A DNA stretch of 16,023 nt. Origin: HXMU1420-2 sp040830545. Lineage in GTDB: Bacteria > Pseudomonadota > Alphaproteobacteria > Rhodobacterales > Rhodobacteraceae. This document shows, piece after piece, positions 13,729 through 16,023 of the stretch (position 1 is its first letter; every line of letters begins with the position of its first letter). Below the pieces are notes generated by a model that was given only the letters and a program-made list of their open reading frames with translations, searched no databases and had not been told where the DNA came from. The stretch covers positions 1 to 16,023 of the forward strand of contig JBFOMB010000189.1 of assembly GCA_040830545.1 (NCBI GenBank). Reading direction: 5' to 3'. The position numbers were made by a program, and so were the translations under genes.

Positions 13729-15030
13729 ATGCCCCAGTTCCTCGATACACGCGCGGCAGATTTCGAACCGCGTTTCACCGACCTGCTGAATGCCAAGCGG
13801 GAGGACAGCCCCGATGTTGGCGCGGTGGTGGCTGACATCATCACGGATGTGCGCGCGCGGGGGGATGCTGCGGTGCTGGAACTGACAGCGAAGTTCGACC
13901 GCATGACGCTGACGGCGGATCGCCTGCGGTTTTCAGCGGCGGAGGTCGACACAGCGATTGAAGATGTGAGCGCCGAAGAACGGGCAGCCCTGGAAACCGC
14001 CGCAGCGCGCATTCAGGCCTACCACGAACGTCAGATGCCCGAAGATGCGGAATGGACGGACGAGGCCGGGGCGACGTTGGGCTGGCGGTGGACGCCGGTG
14101 TCGGCTGCGGGGCTTTATGTGCCGGGCGGGTTGGCGTCTTATCCGTCCTCGGTTCTGATGAACGCGATCCCGGCCAAGGTTGCCGGTGTGGAACGGTTGG
14201 CGATCACGGTGCCCACACCGGATGGGGAGGTGAACCCGCTGGTCCTGTTGGCTGCGCGATTGGCCGGGGTGGACGAGGTTTACCGCGTGGGTGGCGCACA
14301 GGCGATAGCGGCGCTGGCCTATGGTACAGATACAATTGCAGCGGTGGACAAGATCACCGGGCCGGGCAACGCCTTTGTCGCGGCGGCTAAGCGGCAGGTG
14401 TTTGGCACGGTTGGCATCGACATGATCGCTGGCCCGTCCGAGATCCTGGTGATCGCTGATGCCGATAACAACCCGGACTGGATCGCGCTGGACCTGATGA
14501 GCCAGGCGGAGCATGACGAAAGCGCGCAGGCCCTGTTGATCACGGATGACGCGGAATTCGGCCAGAAGGTTGCGGATGCGGTTGAGGCACGGTTGCAAAC
14601 GCTGGAACGTCGGGCGATTGCTGGGGCCAGCTGGCGCGATTTCGGGGCCGTTATCACTGTGCGGGATATGGCGGAGGCTGCAACGCTTTCCAACCGCATG
14701 GCTCCGGAGCATCTGGAAATCTGCACGGCTGATCCCGATGCGGTTGCGACCAAATGCGTGCATGCGGGTGCGATCTTCCTCGGGGCATGGACACCAGAGG
14801 CTATTGGCGACTATGTCGGTGGCCCTAACCATGTGCTGCCCACTGCGCGTTCCGCCCGTTTCTCCTCGGGCCTGAGCGTCATGGACTTCCTCAAACGGAC
14901 CACCCTGTCGCGGATGACCCCTGATGCACTGCGGGCCATTGGCCCGTCCGCCGAAACGCTCGCCCAATCCGAAAGCCTGGAAGCCCATGGATTGAGCGTC
15001 ACCGCGCGGTTGGATCACCTGAACCGGTGA
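13729..15030 (+). CDS. hisD: Histidinol dehydrogenase
   Basis: HisD carries out the last two steps of histidine synthesis, oxidising L-histidinol to L-histidine with two NAD+. The 433-residue protein carries all expected residues: zinc ligands Q259 and H262 in SQAEHDE, D361 and H420, the general base pair E327-H328 in MAPEHLE, and H368 in GGPNHVLPT. GPGNAFVAAAKRQVFG (211-226) is the typical signature segment. The frame is open 537 bases further upstream, but that part overlaps the GNAT gene in another frame. AAGGAG five to six bases before the ATG at 13729 and the conserved MPQFLDTRAADFE start settle the choice. It lies 68 bases after the GNAT gene with no terminator. No other his genes are in the window. 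Confidence 0.97.
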   Translation: MPQFLDTRAADFEPRFTDLLNAKREDSPDVGAVVADIITDVRARGDAAVLELTAKFDRMTLTADRLRFSAAEVDTAIEDVSAEERAALETAAARIQAYHERQMPEDAEWTDEAGATLGWRWTPVSAAGLYVPGGLASYPSSVLMNAIPAKVAGVERLAITVPTPDGEVNPLVLLAARLAGVDEVYRVGGAQAIAALAYGTDTIAAVDKITGPGNAFVAAAKRQVFGTVGIDMIAGPSEILVIADADNNPDWIALDLMSQAEHDESAQALLITDDAEFGQKVADAVEARLQTLERRAIAGASWRDFGAVITVRDMAEAATLSNRMAPEHLEICTADPDAVATKCVHAGAIFLGAWTPEAIGDYVGGPNHVLPTARSARFSSGLSVMDFLKRTTLSRMTPDALRAIGPSAETLAQSESLEAHGLSVTARLDHLNR

Positions 15031-15094
15031 ACGCCCATTGCGTGCGCTTTGGTCGCCCGCTAAGCAGACTTGAACCGAAACCAGAACGCCTGCC

Positions 15095-15574
15095 ATGTCC
15101 CGTATTGCCCAAATCGAACTCGACGATCACGCTCTGCCGCCTCCGACGCCGGAAATTGAACAGGAACGCAAGGTGGCTATTTTCGACCTCCTGGAAAAGA
15201 ACAGCTTTGTCCTGCCTGCCCGGGATGATCGGCCAGTGCCTGGCGGACCCTACAACCTGACCCTGTCGATCCGGGACAAACGGCTGGTGTTCGATGTGGA
15301 AACCGAAGATGCGCAGAAGGCGGCGGAATTTCACCTGTCTCTGGGACCGTTCCGGCAGGTGGTCAAAGATTACTTCCAAATCTGCGAAAGCTATTTCGAT
15401 GCGGTGAAGAACCTGCCGCCCAGCCAGATCGAAACTATCGACATGGCTCGGCGCGGAATTCACAACGAAGGCAGCCGGGTACTGCAGGAACGTCTGGAAG
15501 GCAAAGTGGACGTGGACACCGATACGGCGCGGCGGCTGTTTACGCTGATTTGCGTCCTGCATTTCGGGGGCTGA
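15095..15574 (+). CDS. UPF0262 family protein
   Basis: This 159-residue soluble protein belongs to UPF0262, an alphaproteobacterial family of unknown function. Recognisable blocks are the N-terminal IAQIELDDHALPPPTPEIEQERKVAIFDLLEKNSF (4-38), FDVETEDAQKAAEFHLSLGPFRQVVKDYFQICESYFDAV (about 66-104), and IETIDMARRGIHNEGSRVLQERL with the tail DTARRLFTLICVLHF. It sits 64 bases after hisD and two bases before the phosphatase-like gene, an order I recall as constant in Rhodobacteraceae. No good Shine-Dalgarno sequence precedes the ATG. Confidence 0.92.
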   Translation: MSRIAQIELDDHALPPPTPEIEQERKVAIFDLLEKNSFVLPARDDRPVPGGPYNLTLSIRDKRLVFDVETEDAQKAAEFHLSLGPFRQVVKDYFQICESYFDAVKNLPPSQIETIDMARRGIHNEGSRVLQERLEGKVDVDTDTARRLFTLICVLHFGG

Positions 15575-15576
15575 AC

Positions 15577-15993
15577 GTGGACGCGCTGCCGCAGTCGGTT
15601 CTGTTCTGCTGCGACCACAACGCGGTCCGCTCGCCCATGGCCGAAGGCATCATGAAGAAGTTCTATGGCATCGACACCTATGTGCAGTCGGTGGGCGTGC
15701 ACAACGACATGGAAATCGACGGGTTTTCCATCGCCGTGTGTCAGGAACTGGATGTGGAGCTGTCGCGGCATCGGTCGCGCAGCTTTGACGAGATGGAGGA
15801 ATGGGGCGATGACCTGTCATCCTTCGATCTGGTCATTGCCCTGTCCCCGGCCAGCCAGCGGCGGTCCCTGGAACTGACCCGGTTCTTTCCTCTGTCCGTT
15901 GAATACTTGCCGATCCTTGATCCCACCGGTCTTGGTGAATCGCGCGAAGACAAGCTGTCTTGCTACCGGCAGGCCCTCGGTCTGATCATCTAA
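15577..15993 (+). CDS. Low-molecular-weight phosphatase family protein, possibly truncated by an in-frame stop
   Basis: This 138-residue protein begins at GTG 15577, two bases after the UPF0262 stop, with a GGGGG stretch six or so bases upstream. The LMW phosphotyrosine phosphatase P-loop is present as CCDHNAVRSPMAEG (C12 nucleophile, R18 at the end of CX5R, S19), and the DP general-acid motif is at D115-P116 in LDPTGLG. The middle block SRHRSRSFDEMEEWGDD is typical of the Rhodobacteraceae subgroup, where the physiological substrate is unknown. The frame ends at TAA 15991-15993 after ALGLII, yet the following in-frame codons read PFVDKFGATS to the window edge, like the end of relatives. The gene may therefore be shortened by a nonsense change. 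The P-loop and DP are upstream and intact, so activity could remain. Confidence 0.83.
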   Translation: MDALPQSVLFCCDHNAVRSPMAEGIMKKFYGIDTYVQSVGVHNDMEIDGFSIAVCQELDVELSRHRSRSFDEMEEWGDDLSSFDLVIALSPASQRRSLELTRFFPLSVEYLPILDPTGLGESREDKLSCYRQALGLII

Positions 15994-16023
15994 CCCTTCG
16001 TCGACAAATTCGGCGCAACCTCC

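Noticed and set aside
12723..15096. Overlapping minus-strand open frames (12723-14012 and 13933-15096)
   Set aside because: They are antisense shadows of DUF2948, GNAT and hisD, and low-complexity in Arg/Pro/Gln.

Overview
The window looks like a stretch of ordinary chromosome from an alphaproteobacterium of the Rhodobacteraceae, probably the marine Roseobacter group. The reasons are high-GC coding sequence throughout, the linkage of murA, a DUF2948 gene, hisD, a UPF0262 gene and a low-molecular-weight phosphatase gene, the greA-linked membrane protein, and a whole-protein resemblance to Roseobacter orthologues. That last point is recalled, not computed. I see no insertion sequences, prophage genes, integrases, CRISPR repeats or rRNA. 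Coding density is high and no gene-free stretch reaches 300 bases.

Layout. Positions 1-716 (minus) hold a membrane-anchored endonuclease/exonuclease/phosphatase (EEP) protein cut by the window edge. Positions 811-2121 (minus) hold a DUF2007 protein overlapping a TrmN6-type methyltransferase, then a 54-residue YdcH/DUF465 coiled-coil protein with a clear terminator. A long-chain polyprenyl diphosphate synthase (plus, 2177-3175) converges on ispE (minus), with their 3' ends overlapping by 8 bp. ispE is itself overlapped by an exported TPR protein. The isoprenoid precursor pathway and quinone side-chain synthesis therefore meet here. Next is the monocistronic electron-transfer flavoprotein:ubiquinone oxidoreductase (minus, 5862-7502), whose electron acceptor is the quinone that such a polyprenyl synthase helps build.

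From 7726 to 9334 is a cluster of small accessory-type genes: an EthD-family protein with a textbook terminator, a small NrtS-like membrane protein, and a divergent pair of soxR and a VOC (glyoxalase-fold) gene. The gap between that pair holds a near-consensus sox box inside a 19-bp-spaced promoter. This SoxR-VOC unit is the best-supported regulatory circuit in the window.

From 9469 onward is core housekeeping: greA with a structured leader, a two-TM coiled-coil membrane protein, tRNA-Thr(GGT) on the minus strand, then a long plus-strand run: a 56-residue basic protein, murA, DUF2948, a GNAT acetyltransferase, hisD, UPF0262 and a LMW phosphatase-like protein. The last frame stops at a TAA, but the codons after it still read like the family's C-terminal tail.

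I found no convincing undescribed multi-gene system. The best leads are the SoxR-VOC divergon, the NrtS-like protein, the small gene before murA, and the possible nonsense codon in the last gene.
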